Positions 1-8,001 of a stretch of DNA of 8,810 bases are shown here, in pieces. Every line of letters begins with the position of its first letter. Within the stretch, counting starts at the first letter, position 1. The stretch is from Bacteroidota bacterium. GTDB lineage: Bacteria; Bacteroidota; Bacteroidia; Chitinophagales; Chitinophagaceae. The notes below the pieces were generated by a model. It did no database searches. It was not told the DNA's origin and worked only from the letters and a program-made list of their open reading frames with translations. Position numbers and translations under genes: made by a program. The stretch covers positions 1 to 8,810 of the forward strand of contig JAFAEW010000039.1 of assembly GCA_023423835.1 (NCBI GenBank). Reading direction: 5' to 3'.

Positions 1-548
1 GTCCTGACTGGACCTGGCTTTACTTCGTTCGGCTTGACGGGAAGAACGTGCAACAAACACTTTCTGATTTGTCGGAGGTTTATAAACAAATGGCGCCGGG
101 ATATTTGCTCGATTATACCTTTCAGGATCAGGAATATGCAGCGCTCTATAAAAGCGAACAACAGATTGGAACGCTCGTTAACTGGTTTGCTTTTTTCGCA
201 ATTTTCATTTCCTGTCTAGGCCTGCTCGGACTTACCATTTTCTCGGTAGAACGCCGAAGAAAAGAGATAGGCATCAGAAAGGTAATGGGTGCTTCCGTTG
301 GCAACATCGTGGCGCTGATCTCCAAACAGTTTTTAGTACTGGTCTTTTTATCGATCCTGATAGCCGCGGCACCCGCCTGGTATTTCATGCACAACTGGTT
401 GCAGGATTATCGCTACAGGATTGAAATGAATTGGTGGATTATTGTTGCAGCTGCATCCATTGTTCTTTCCATTGCTTTTCTCACAACAAGTGTGCAGGCC
501 ATCCGGGCAGGAAGATCCAACCCCGTGAAAAGCCTGAGATCGGAGTAG
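1..548 (+). CDS. MacB/FtsX-family ABC transporter permease, C-terminal fragment (cut by left window edge)
   Basis: Inner-membrane permease subunit of a MacB/FtsX-type ABC transporter; substrate unknown. The reading frame is open from the window edge (first full codon at position 3) to a TAG at 546-548, giving 181 visible residues, so the real start lies to the left. The GTG at 48 is an internal valine, not a start: the 15 codons before it continue the end of a periplasmic MacB-type domain. Seen in order: end of that domain (about 1-55), a membrane helix (about 59-80, containing CLGLLGL), a cytosolic segment with RRKEIGIRKVMGAS (85-98), two more helices (about 110-128 and 144-162), and a tail ending NPVKSLRSE. 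This is a complete terminal FtsX domain. Its last 97 residues align without gaps to those of the three downstream permeases; by hand count the closest is the one at 5573 (53 of 97 identical). The next gene starts 59 bases on. Confidence 0.93.
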   Translation, partial: PDWTWLYFVRLDGKNVQQTLSDLSEVYKQMAPGYLLDYTFQDQEYAALYKSEQQIGTLVNWFAFFAIFISCLGLLGLTIFSVERRRKEIGIRKVMGASVGNIVALISKQFLVLVFLSILIAAAPAWYFMHNWLQDYRYRIEMNWWIIVAAASIVLSIAFLTTSVQAIRAGRSNPVKSLRSE

Positions 549-607
549 GTACATGGGAAAAAAATATCAAACTAAAAAAGAAAACATCAACAATTAAAAT
601 AAGGAAC

Positions 608-2983
608 ATGTTAAGGAATTATTTAAAAATCGCCTGGAGAAATCTGATGAAGAGCAAAGTCTTTTCATTCATCAATGTTACCGGCCTCACAATCGGTATT
701 ACCGTTTGCATGATGATCTTTCTCTTCATCATGAACGAATTTAGTGTGGATAATTTTCATAAGAACGGGAAAAACATTTATCGCGTCATGAGAAGTTATG
801 ATGCTTCAAAAGAGCCGGCTCCCTGGCTTTCCGGTCCTTATGCAACTGCCCTGAAAAGCGATTACCCGAAAGAAATAAAGGAAGCGGTAAGAATTATTCC
901 TACCAACGATCTGATTTCATTCGGAAATAACTCTTTCAATGAAAAGAAAGTCTATATCGCCGATCCGGATTTCTTCAGTGTGTTTTCCTTTCCACTTATA
1001 AAAGGAAATGTAAATACTGTTTTAAAAGACCCATCCAGTGTTGTTCTTACAGAAACTACCGCAAAAAAGTATTTCGGATCCGTTGAGAATGCCTTCGGAA
1101 AAGTGGTGGAAATGGATAAACATTACCAGTTGAAGGTGACAGGAATTGCGAAAGACGTTCCTTCCAATTCGCACCTCAATTTTGATCTCGTTGTGCCGCT
1201 TTCTAATTTTTATAATGAGCCTTGGTTTAATGTGTGGGTGAATAACAACAATTTCACTTATGTAGTGCTGAATGAGGGTGTGAACAAATCAAATCTCGAA
1301 AAGCAATTTCCGTATTTCATGGATAAATATATGGGAGCAGATATGGAGCGAACCGGCACGCACTTCAACCTGGCACTTGTCCCGCTCAAAGATGTTTATT
1401 TCCAGGGTGAATCGGCATTTGATCCGGTAAAACATGGCGATAAAACCGTTGTCTTTATTTTTCTATCCATCGCCGTTCTTATTCTTCTTATTGCCTGTAT
1501 CAACTTCATGAATCTTTCCACCATAAGAGCGGTGGAACGTTCGAAAGAAGTAGGATTACGAAAAGTAATGGGTGCTTTGCGATCAAACCTGATCAGACAA
1601 TTCATTGGAGAGTCGCTGTTGTTAACATTCATCTCCTGCCTGCTTTCGCTCGGGCTACTAAAACTTTTTATGCCGCTCTATAATGAACTGCTCGGATATT
1701 CCCTCACCGTTTCATTTAATAACCCGGTAATCTACCTGTTCCTGATCGGTGTGATTGTAATTGTCGGATTCCTCGCCGGAAGTTATCCTGCTTTTTTCCT
1801 GTCATCATTTTCTCCGATTGAATCTTTGAAAGGAAAACTAAAATTAGGAAAAGGCGGTTCCCGTTTCCGGCAAATTTTAGTGGTAACACAATTCACTATT
1901 TCCGTTTTGCTGATCGTAGGAACGATCATTATTATGGATCAAATGAGCTATGTAAAGAATAAGCAATTGGGATACGATAAGGATCAAACAGTTGTTGTGC
2001 CGATTGATAACGAAGACATCAGCCGCCATATCCTGAGTTTCAAAAACGAATTGCAGAATAAACCGGCTGTTTCGTCGGTTTCCCTCATGTCGGGCGAACC
2101 GGGTGGCTTTTTTGATCTCTATCCATTTGAAGTAGAAGGGCAGCGTGACGTGTGGAAAGCAAGAACCGAATTCTCTGATCTTCAAATTGTTCAAACGCTC
2201 GGATTGAAGATGATCGCTGGCAGAAACTTTTCACCTGAATTTGCCACCGATTCTACCGATGCCGTTCTCATAAACCGTACTGCTGCCACAAAACTCGGAT
2301 TTACGCCCGATCAGGCCATCGGAAAATGGATCAAAAATACATTTCGCGACAGCACCAGAAGACGGATCGTTGGCGTGGTGGAAGATTTCAACTTTCTGTC
2401 GTTGAAGGAGAATATGGATGCGCTGGTGATTTCTCCCGGTGACGACAGGAGAGTGGCACTGGTAAAATTGAAACCCGGAAATCTGAATTCGGGACTTACA
2501 ACCGTAAAGGCAGTTTACAACCAGGTAGCCCCCGTTTATCCATTTGAGTTCACCTTTTTAGATCAGAAGTTCAACCAGTTGTACAAAACGGATATGCGCC
2601 AGCAAACAATTTTAACCGTGTTTGCGGCTCTCGCAATCTTTATCGCCTGTCTGGGATTATTTGGATTGGCTTCCTTTACCGCTGCAAAAAGAGTTAAAGA
2701 AATTGGTGTGAGAAAAGTATTGGGTTCATCGGTAGAAAATATCATCATCCTTTTGTCGAAGGATTTGTTGAAACCGGTATTGATCGCTACCTGTATTGCC
2801 TTGCCGATCGGATATTTCGCTATGGACAAATGGTTGCAAAACTTTGCCTATAAGACAAGCTTAAGCTGGTGGGTTTTTCTATTGGCAGCGGTGATAACGT
2901 TTACGATCGCCTTTATAACCATTGGCCTGAAAGCGATAAAAGCGGCAACTGCCAATCCAGTAAAGAGTCTGCGGGCTGAATAA
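608..2983 (+). CDS. MacB/FtsX-family ABC transporter permease, full length (791 aa)
   Basis: Integral inner-membrane permease of the MacB/FtsX type; family members move lipoproteins, peptides or drugs, or act mechanically across the envelope, but the substrate here is not readable. Visible order: cytosolic KIAWRNLMKSK (7-17), helix 1 (18-42), periplasmic MacB-type domain (about 45-275), helices 2-4 (281-301, 331-357, 374-397) with cytosolic RSKEVGLRKVMGA (311-323), a basic cytosolic linker after SYPAF (392-396), helix 5 (421-443), second periplasmic domain (about 450-660, with GVVEDFNF at 589-596), helices 6-8 (667-690, 718-737, 754-776) with RVKEIGVRKVLGSS (695-708), and tail NPVKSLRAE. Eight helices place both coupling motifs and both termini in the cytosol. 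The frame is open upstream to 431, but I chose ATG 608 because it gives the N-terminus shared with the other two complete genes and avoids overlap. AAGGA at 601-605 is too close to the ATG to be a normal ribosome binding site. No ATPase domain is present. Confidence 0.95.
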   Translation: MLRNYLKIAWRNLMKSKVFSFINVTGLTIGITVCMMIFLFIMNEFSVDNFHKNGKNIYRVMRSYDASKEPAPWLSGPYATALKSDYPKEIKEAVRIIPTNDLISFGNNSFNEKKVYIADPDFFSVFSFPLIKGNVNTVLKDPSSVVLTETTAKKYFGSVENAFGKVVEMDKHYQLKVTGIAKDVPSNSHLNFDLVVPLSNFYNEPWFNVWVNNNNFTYVVLNEGVNKSNLEKQFPYFMDKYMGADMERTGTHFNLALVPLKDVYFQGESAFDPVKHGDKTVVFIFLSIAVLILLIACINFMNLSTIRAVERSKEVGLRKVMGALRSNLIRQFIGESLLLTFISCLLSLGLLKLFMPLYNELLGYSLTVSFNNPVIYLFLIGVIVIVGFLAGSYPAFFLSSFSPIESLKGKLKLGKGGSRFRQILVVTQFTISVLLIVGTIIIMDQMSYVKNKQLGYDKDQTVVVPIDNEDISRHILSFKNELQNKPAVSSVSLMSGEPGGFFDLYPFEVEGQRDVWKARTEFSDLQIVQTLGLKMIAGRNFSPEFATDSTDAVLINRTAATKLGFTPDQAIGKWIKNTFRDSTRRRIVGVVEDFNFLSLKENMDALVISPGDDRRVALVKLKPGNLNSGLTTVKAVYNQVAPVYPFEFTFLDQKFNQLYKTDMRQQTILTVFAALAIFIACLGLFGLASFTAAKRVKEIGVRKVLGSSVENIIILLSKDLLKPVLIATCIALPIGYFAMDKWLQNFAYKTSLSWWVFLLAAVITFTIAFITIGLKAIKAATANPVKSLRAE

Positions 2984-3082
2984 AAAATTTGAAATGAATC
3001 CGGATAACTTAAGTTTATAGTAAGCAAATACCTGCAAAGCGCCTGTCATTGTGGTTGAAGGCCAAAACCAATACAAACCGCC

Positions 3083-5482
3083 ATGTTTAAAAATTACGTG
3101 AAAATAGCGTGGAGAAACCTGATCAAAAGCCGTCTTTATTCAGCGATAAATATCGTTGGCCTGTCGGTTGGAATTGCGTTTACCCTTTTTATCGCTGCCT
3201 ATATTTGGAGTGAATTGCAGGTAAATAAGCACCTCAAAAACGCTGAAAATCAATACATCATTCTGAGCGAATGGAAAAACCCCGATCAGGGTTACAAAGT
3301 GGCTACTCTCGGCCCGCTGGCGAAAACGCTGAAGGAGCAATACCCGGATCTCGTTGCCAATTATTATCGTTTCGACGGCATTACATCTACCATTTCGTTT
3401 GGGGATAAAAGCTTTAGGGAAACGATCGCGATTGGCGACAGTAGTCTGCTCAACATGTATGGATTTAAGTTGATGCATGGAAATGCCGCCACTGCCTTGA
3501 ATGCGCCGTTCACCGTAGTAATAACGGCAGATAAGGCGCTTAAATATTTTGGAAAGACAGATGTAGCGGGACAAACGATCACGATTGAAAACTTTTCCGG
3601 GTCAAAACATGATTTTCTTATTACAGGCGTGATGGAAATACCATCCAGAAACACGATCACAAATTTTAGTGGCGTCCTCGATAATCCATTGTACATCTCA
3701 ACCGAAAATCTCGACTTTTTCAACCGCGAGATGAACTGGGATAATATCGGAATCGTGGAATTTGTAGAATTGCAAAAGGGAATTAATCCGGCAGCGCTCA
3801 ACATACCGATGGCGCATCTCATTAGGCAGAACGGTTCGCCGGATGCGGCCAAAGATCTCGCGCCTTACCTTGTTCCCTTGAAGGAATATTATCTCACTGC
3901 TAATAACGGATTCATAAAAAAGCTGATTTACGCCTTATCCGCCGTGGCTCTATTCATCCTGGCGATGGCCATCATAAATTATATAAATCTTTCCGTAAGC
4001 CGTGCGGGTTCGCGAATACGGGAGATAGGAATCAGAAAGGTTTTGGGCGGGTTGAAACGACAGTTGATTGTTCAATTTCTGACCGAGTCCGTTATGCTTG
4101 TGTTTGCTGCAACCGTTTTCGCCTTTATTATTTTTCAACTCACCCGCGGTCTGTTTTCGGGTATCCTGAATAAGGAAATCCCGCGTCTCGACCAATTTCC
4201 TTCCTCATTTTTGATATTCCCGCTATTGCTGGTTGTTTTAATTGGTTTGATCGGCGGCATTTATCCAGCCTTTATTTTGTCTTCTCTCCCCTCGGTGGCT
4301 TCGATGAAAGGGCGATTGTCCTCATCCGGTGAAAAAGGGTGGCTTCGAAAAGGACTGGTGGGATTTCAATTTGTTACCGCGATGATCGCTTTTACCGCAG
4401 CCATCGTTATCTCCAACCAGATAAACCTGTTTATCGGCAGAGATCTGGGTTACAATAAGGACTACATTTTATCCGCCCAGGTGCCGCGTAACTGGACAGC
4501 AGAAGGGGTCAATAAAATGATGGCCATCCGTGATCAGTTTAAGGCACTTCCGGTGGTTGAAAACGTTTCTCTGGCATATGAAATTCCTAATGGAAATAAT
4601 GCCGGTCAGACCTACATCAGCCGCCGGGGAACAAACCAAAGCACGGCTATGTCGATGCAATTATTGCAAACCGACGAAAATTACCTTTCGGTCTACCGGA
4701 TACCGCTGCTGGCCGGGTCTTATTTTGACGGAAACCGTCAGGAATCAGGAAAAGTGGTTCTGAATGAAACGGCCTTGCATGCCCTTGGATGGCAGCGGGC
4801 TTCAGATGCAATCGGAAAGCCGGTAATCATCGCCGGTGAGCCCGAAATGTACACCGTCATGGGTGTCACAAAAGACTTTCATTTCGGATCAATGGAGGAA
4901 AAGATAGCGCCGGTTTTGTTTTTCAATGTCCGGTTTTCCAATACTTATCGTTTCCTTGTCTTCAAAGTAAAACCCGGAAATATCAGCGCTTCTATCGAGG
5001 AACTTCAAAAGTCATGGCGGCTGCTGATGCCGGGAGCGCCGTTTGAATATAAATTTATGGACGAAACCCTGTCGGCCATGTATCAGTCAGAAATACAGTT
5101 AAAGAAAGCATCGTACACGGCAACCGTTTTGACATTAATTATCGTGTTGTTAGGCGTGGCCGGCCTCGTTTCCCTAAGCATTCAAAAGCGGGTAAAAGAG
5201 GTAGGAATAAGAAAGGTGTTGGGTTCATCTGCGGCCGCTATTGTTGCCTTATTCTTAAAAGAGTTTTTGTGGATAATGCTTATCGGAGCTGTGGTGGCAT
5301 GCCCGCTGTCATATCTGATAATGAATGGATGGCTGCAGGAATATGCTTACCGGATTGATCTCAATGCGCAGCCCTTCCTCATTTCAATTCTGGGATTAGG
5401 ATTGGTAACGGCCGTACTTGTTTGCCTGCAAACCCTGAATGCTGCGTTTACGATCCCCGTTAAAAGCCTGAAGGCGGAATAA
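3083..5482 (+). CDS. MacB/FtsX-family ABC transporter permease, most diverged member (799 aa)
   Basis: Same eight-helix, two-periplasmic-domain architecture as its neighbours: cytosolic KIAWRNLIKSR (7-17), helix 1 (about 20-42), MacB-type domain (about 45-275), helices 2-4 (about 281-301, 331-352, 375-399) with RIREIGIRKVLGG (311-323), helix 5 (about 425-446), second periplasmic domain (about 450-670, GVTKDFHF at 594-601), helices 6-8 (about 680-700, 727-746, 764-783) with RVKEVGIRKVLGSS (703-716), and tail IPVKSLKAE. It departs from the array consensus in several places: the (F/S).D..H.N stretch after helix 1 reads LQVNKHLKN, CLG(L/F)(F/L)GL in helix 6 is replaced by LLGVAGL, and the tail has I for N and K for R. 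Over the last 97 residues it matches the other three at only 35-40 positions, against 45-53 among themselves. ATG 3083 gives the conserved N-terminus; no Shine-Dalgarno sequence is visible, and no promoter was found in the 99-base gap before it. The frame is intact, so it looks functional rather than decayed. Substrate unknown. Confidence 0.94.
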   Translation: MFKNYVKIAWRNLIKSRLYSAINIVGLSVGIAFTLFIAAYIWSELQVNKHLKNAENQYIILSEWKNPDQGYKVATLGPLAKTLKEQYPDLVANYYRFDGITSTISFGDKSFRETIAIGDSSLLNMYGFKLMHGNAATALNAPFTVVITADKALKYFGKTDVAGQTITIENFSGSKHDFLITGVMEIPSRNTITNFSGVLDNPLYISTENLDFFNREMNWDNIGIVEFVELQKGINPAALNIPMAHLIRQNGSPDAAKDLAPYLVPLKEYYLTANNGFIKKLIYALSAVALFILAMAIINYINLSVSRAGSRIREIGIRKVLGGLKRQLIVQFLTESVMLVFAATVFAFIIFQLTRGLFSGILNKEIPRLDQFPSSFLIFPLLLVVLIGLIGGIYPAFILSSLPSVASMKGRLSSSGEKGWLRKGLVGFQFVTAMIAFTAAIVISNQINLFIGRDLGYNKDYILSAQVPRNWTAEGVNKMMAIRDQFKALPVVENVSLAYEIPNGNNAGQTYISRRGTNQSTAMSMQLLQTDENYLSVYRIPLLAGSYFDGNRQESGKVVLNETALHALGWQRASDAIGKPVIIAGEPEMYTVMGVTKDFHFGSMEEKIAPVLFFNVRFSNTYRFLVFKVKPGNISASIEELQKSWRLLMPGAPFEYKFMDETLSAMYQSEIQLKKASYTATVLTLIIVLLGVAGLVSLSIQKRVKEVGIRKVLGSSAAAIVALFLKEFLWIMLIGAVVACPLSYLIMNGWLQEYAYRIDLNAQPFLISILGLGLVTAVLVCLQTLNAAFTIPVKSLKAE

Positions 5483-5493
5483 TTTATTCGACT

Positions 5494-5523
5494 GGTAAAT
5501 CGAAGATATAAACGGTAAACGGT
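5494..5523. repeat. Short direct repeats in the leader between the third and fourth permease genes
   Basis: In the 90-base gap the hexamer GGTAAA occurs at 5494-5499 and again at 5514-5519, exactly 20 bases apart, close to two helical turns. The second copy lies within a perfect tandem 7-mer, AAACGGT, at 5510-5516 and 5517-5523. The spacing resembles that of direct-repeat operators bound by dimeric regulators, but the match is short and the sequence A-rich. The repeat is directly visible; any regulatory role is a guess. Confidence 0.3.
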
Positions 5524-5572
5524 TGCCCCAAAATCAGCGTTATATAGCAGATCATCGACAAAAAACGAAGTC

Positions 5573-7954
5573 ATGCTAAGAAACTTTTTCAAAATCGCCT
5601 GGCGAAACTTAATAAAGAATAAGGCTTATTCTGCCATCAATATCATCGGACTTGCCTCCGGAATGGCAGTGGCCATTCTCATCGGATTGTGGATCTGGGA
5701 TGAACTCAGCTTTGATCATTACCATCAGAACCACAACACGCTGGCGCAGGTTATGACCACTCAAACCTTCAACGGTGAGACCGGTACAGGGAGAGCCGTT
5801 GCAATGCCTTTGGGAAATGAACTGCGGACGAAGTATGGCAGCGATTTTAAAAACGTTTCAATGGCATCCTGGAATTTCAGTCACATACTGGGAGTGGGGG
5901 ATAAGAAGATAAGTGCAGAGGGCATGTGGGTGGAATCTGCTTTCCCCGATATGTTTACGCTGAAAGCCGTTGAAGGAAATGTAACATCCGGCCTCAATGA
6001 TCCTTCCTCAATCCTGCTCAGTGCTTCTGTAGCAAAGGCATTGTTTGGAAATGAAACTGCACTCAACAAGCTGATAAGGCTTGACAATAAAGATAATTAT
6101 AAGGTGACAGGTGTGTTTGAAGACCTTCCGAAGAATACCACTTTGAACGAAACGAAGATCCTTTTGCCCTGGCAGAAATATATTACCACAGAGGAATGGC
6201 TGAAAGGCGCGATGACCCAATGGGGAAACCATTCATTCCAGGCATTCGCGCAGTTGAATGAAAACATTGACTTCGATAAAGAAACACAAAAGATCAAAAA
6301 TGCTTCGATGGTACATCTGAAAGAAGCGGAGGACGGAAAGGAAGAACTGGTCTTACATCCGATGAATAACTGGCGTTTATACAATGAGTTTAAAAACGGC
6401 AAAGTGGATGGCGGAAGAATAGAATTTGTATGGCTGTTCGGTATCATCGGCGTATTCGTGTTATTACTGGCGTGCATAAATTTCATGAACCTTTCAACTG
6501 CGAGAAGTGAAAAACGCGCAAAAGAAGTCGGTATCAGAAAGACAGTAGGATCACTGCGCAAACAATTGATCCGTCAATTCCTGACCGAGTCATTGGTTGT
6601 AACCTTTATTGCACTTATTATCGCTATTATCCTCACGGCTATTGCCCTTCCATTCTTCAACCGGCTGGCAGACAAGGATATGTCTATCCTGTTTGGAAAC
6701 GGGGTGTTCTGGGGAATGCTGCTGACCTTTACCTTTTTTACCGGCCTGATTGCCGGCAGTTACCCCGCGTTTTATTTATCGGGATTTGAACCGATAAAGG
6801 TCCTGAAAGGAACTTTCAGGGTTGGAAAAAATGCAGCACTTCCTCGTAAGGTGCTCGTGGTACTTCAATTCACTATTTCAATTGCCCTGATTATCGGAAC
6901 CATAATTGTTTACCAGCAGATTCAGTTTGCAAAAGATCGTCCCGTGGGCTATTCGAGAGAGGGATTAATCACAATCGAAATGACTACTCCCGATTTGTAT
7001 GGGCATTATGATGCAATACGAAACGATTTACTCGCAACGGGCGCAGTGGATAATATGGCCGAATCTTCCAGTCCCTCTACCAGCGTCTGGTCAAACCAAA
7101 TTGGATTCAACTGGGAAGGAAAAGACCCGAATTCACTACCGCTTTTCGGAACGATCGGTGTAACCCATGACTTTGGCAAAACGCTCGGCTGGCAGATAAA
7201 AGAAGGTCGCGACTTCTCCAGAGATTTCGCCGACAGTACCTCCCTGATATTGAATGAAGCGGCCGTAAAACTCACCGGACTTAAGGATATTGTAGGAAAA
7301 AACATCCGGTGGAACGACAGAAATTTCACCGTGGTGGGTGTTATCAAGGATATGGTAATGGAATCACCTTATGAACCGGTAAAACCTACCATATTCGTAT
7401 TTGATCCCAATTGGGCAAGTGTCATCACCGTTCGCATAAAACCCGGTGTTTCGATGAAAGAGGCTTTGGGAAAGATCGAAACGGTTTTTAGGAAATATAA
7501 TCCCGCCAGTCCATTTGAATACAAATTTAATGACGAGCAGTATGCAGAAAAATTTGAAGATGAAGAACGCATTGGCGATCTCGCCACTTTCTTCGCAGTG
7601 CTTGCGGTCTTTATCTCCTGTCTTGGTTTGTTTGGTCTCGCTTCATTTGTGGCCGAACAGCGGACGAAGGAAATTGGCGTGCGGAAAGTTTTAGGAGCGA
7701 GCATTTTCAATTTATGGAGAATGCTGTCAAAAGATTTCGTGCAGCTCGTAATTATCTCCTGTGTAATTGCAATTCCGGTTGCCTGGTACTTTCTGCACCA
7801 ATGGTTGCAGAAGTATTCCTACCGTACTGATATTTCTTTGTGGATATTCGTCGCCGCTGCTTTCGGCGCAATGGTTATTACGTTGATGACAGTAAGTTAT
7901 CAGGCGATTAAAGCAGCAATAGCCAATCCGGTGAAGAGCTTAAGAAGTGAATAA
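5573..7954 (+). CDS. MacB/FtsX-family ABC transporter permease, DMVM subtype (793 aa)
   Basis: Last gene of the array, inner-membrane permease without an ATPase domain, substrate unknown. Order: cytosolic KIAWRNLIKNK (7-17), helix 1 (about 20-42), MacB-type periplasmic domain (about 45-280), helices 2-4 (about 284-304, 339-362, 378-401) with RAKEVGIRKTVGS (315-327), a linker after SYPAF (396-400) with FEPIKVLKG (405-413), helix 5 (about 426-447), second periplasmic domain (about 450-665), helices 6-8 (about 670-692, 720-740, 754-777) with RTKEIGVRKVLGAS (697-710), and tail NPVKSLRSE. The second periplasmic domain carries GVIKDMVM (589-596) where the two genes upstream have (V/T)(E/K)DF(N/H)F, marking a different subtype. 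The first FtsX motif reads RKTVG rather than RKVMG or RKVLG. ATG 5573 gives the shared N-terminus; the leader is A-rich with no clear Shine-Dalgarno sequence. Its C-terminal domain is closest to that of the truncated first gene. The stop lies 47 bases from the convergent ftsY stop. Confidence 0.95.
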   Translation: MLRNFFKIAWRNLIKNKAYSAINIIGLASGMAVAILIGLWIWDELSFDHYHQNHNTLAQVMTTQTFNGETGTGRAVAMPLGNELRTKYGSDFKNVSMASWNFSHILGVGDKKISAEGMWVESAFPDMFTLKAVEGNVTSGLNDPSSILLSASVAKALFGNETALNKLIRLDNKDNYKVTGVFEDLPKNTTLNETKILLPWQKYITTEEWLKGAMTQWGNHSFQAFAQLNENIDFDKETQKIKNASMVHLKEAEDGKEELVLHPMNNWRLYNEFKNGKVDGGRIEFVWLFGIIGVFVLLLACINFMNLSTARSEKRAKEVGIRKTVGSLRKQLIRQFLTESLVVTFIALIIAIILTAIALPFFNRLADKDMSILFGNGVFWGMLLTFTFFTGLIAGSYPAFYLSGFEPIKVLKGTFRVGKNAALPRKVLVVLQFTISIALIIGTIIVYQQIQFAKDRPVGYSREGLITIEMTTPDLYGHYDAIRNDLLATGAVDNMAESSSPSTSVWSNQIGFNWEGKDPNSLPLFGTIGVTHDFGKTLGWQIKEGRDFSRDFADSTSLILNEAAVKLTGLKDIVGKNIRWNDRNFTVVGVIKDMVMESPYEPVKPTIFVFDPNWASVITVRIKPGVSMKEALGKIETVFRKYNPASPFEYKFNDEQYAEKFEDEERIGDLATFFAVLAVFISCLGLFGLASFVAEQRTKEIGVRKVLGASIFNLWRMLSKDFVQLVIISCVIAIPVAWYFLHQWLQKYSYRTDISLWIFVAAAFGAMVITLMTVSYQAIKAAIANPVKSLRSE

Positions 7955-7979
7955 GATCCGGGAATTACAGCGATGAATT

Positions 7980-7996
7980 TAAGAAGGCTTTTCTTA
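7980..7996. terminator. Possible weak bidirectional hairpin between convergent genes
   Basis: TAAGAA (7980-7985) and TTCTTA (7991-7996) form a six-pair inverted repeat around GGCTT, in the 47-base gap where the permease array and ftsY converge. The place is right for a shared terminator. The stem is AT-rich, and the run of T within it is short, so the thermodynamic case is poor. It is listed mainly because it is the only hairpin visible in the gap. Confidence 0.2.
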
Positions 7997-8001
7997 CCGC
8001 T

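Noticed and set aside
431..607. In-frame 59-codon upstream extension of the gene at 608, overlapping the end of the first permease.
   Set aside because: The extension is cysteine- and histidine-rich, unlike any permease N-terminus, and overlaps the preceding coding region in another frame. ATG 608 gives the N-terminus shared by the paralogs.
549..607. A-rich stretch between the first two genes, considered as a promoter.
   Set aside because: I found no TAnnTTTG element of the Bacteroidota type there or in the 2984-3082 and 5483-5572 gaps. The A-richness is better read as the usual leader of Bacteroidota genes lacking Shine-Dalgarno sequences.
3052..3070. Possible hairpin TGGTT/AACCA just before the start at 3083.
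   Set aside because: Only five pairs with a nine-base loop, and no counterpart in the other gaps; well within what chance gives in a 99-base stretch.
3364..3852. Open minus-strand frame of 162 codons inside the third gene.
   Set aside because: It lies entirely opposite a well-supported permease and shows no recognisable domain. Several similar antisense frames (such as 3140-3574 and 6097-6561) occur across the array and are explained by its codon use.
2469..4981. The same AAACCCGGAAAT string in the second and third genes.
   Set aside because: Both copies encode the K-P-G-N turn at the equivalent place in the second periplasmic domain, so homology of the proteins explains the shared bases.
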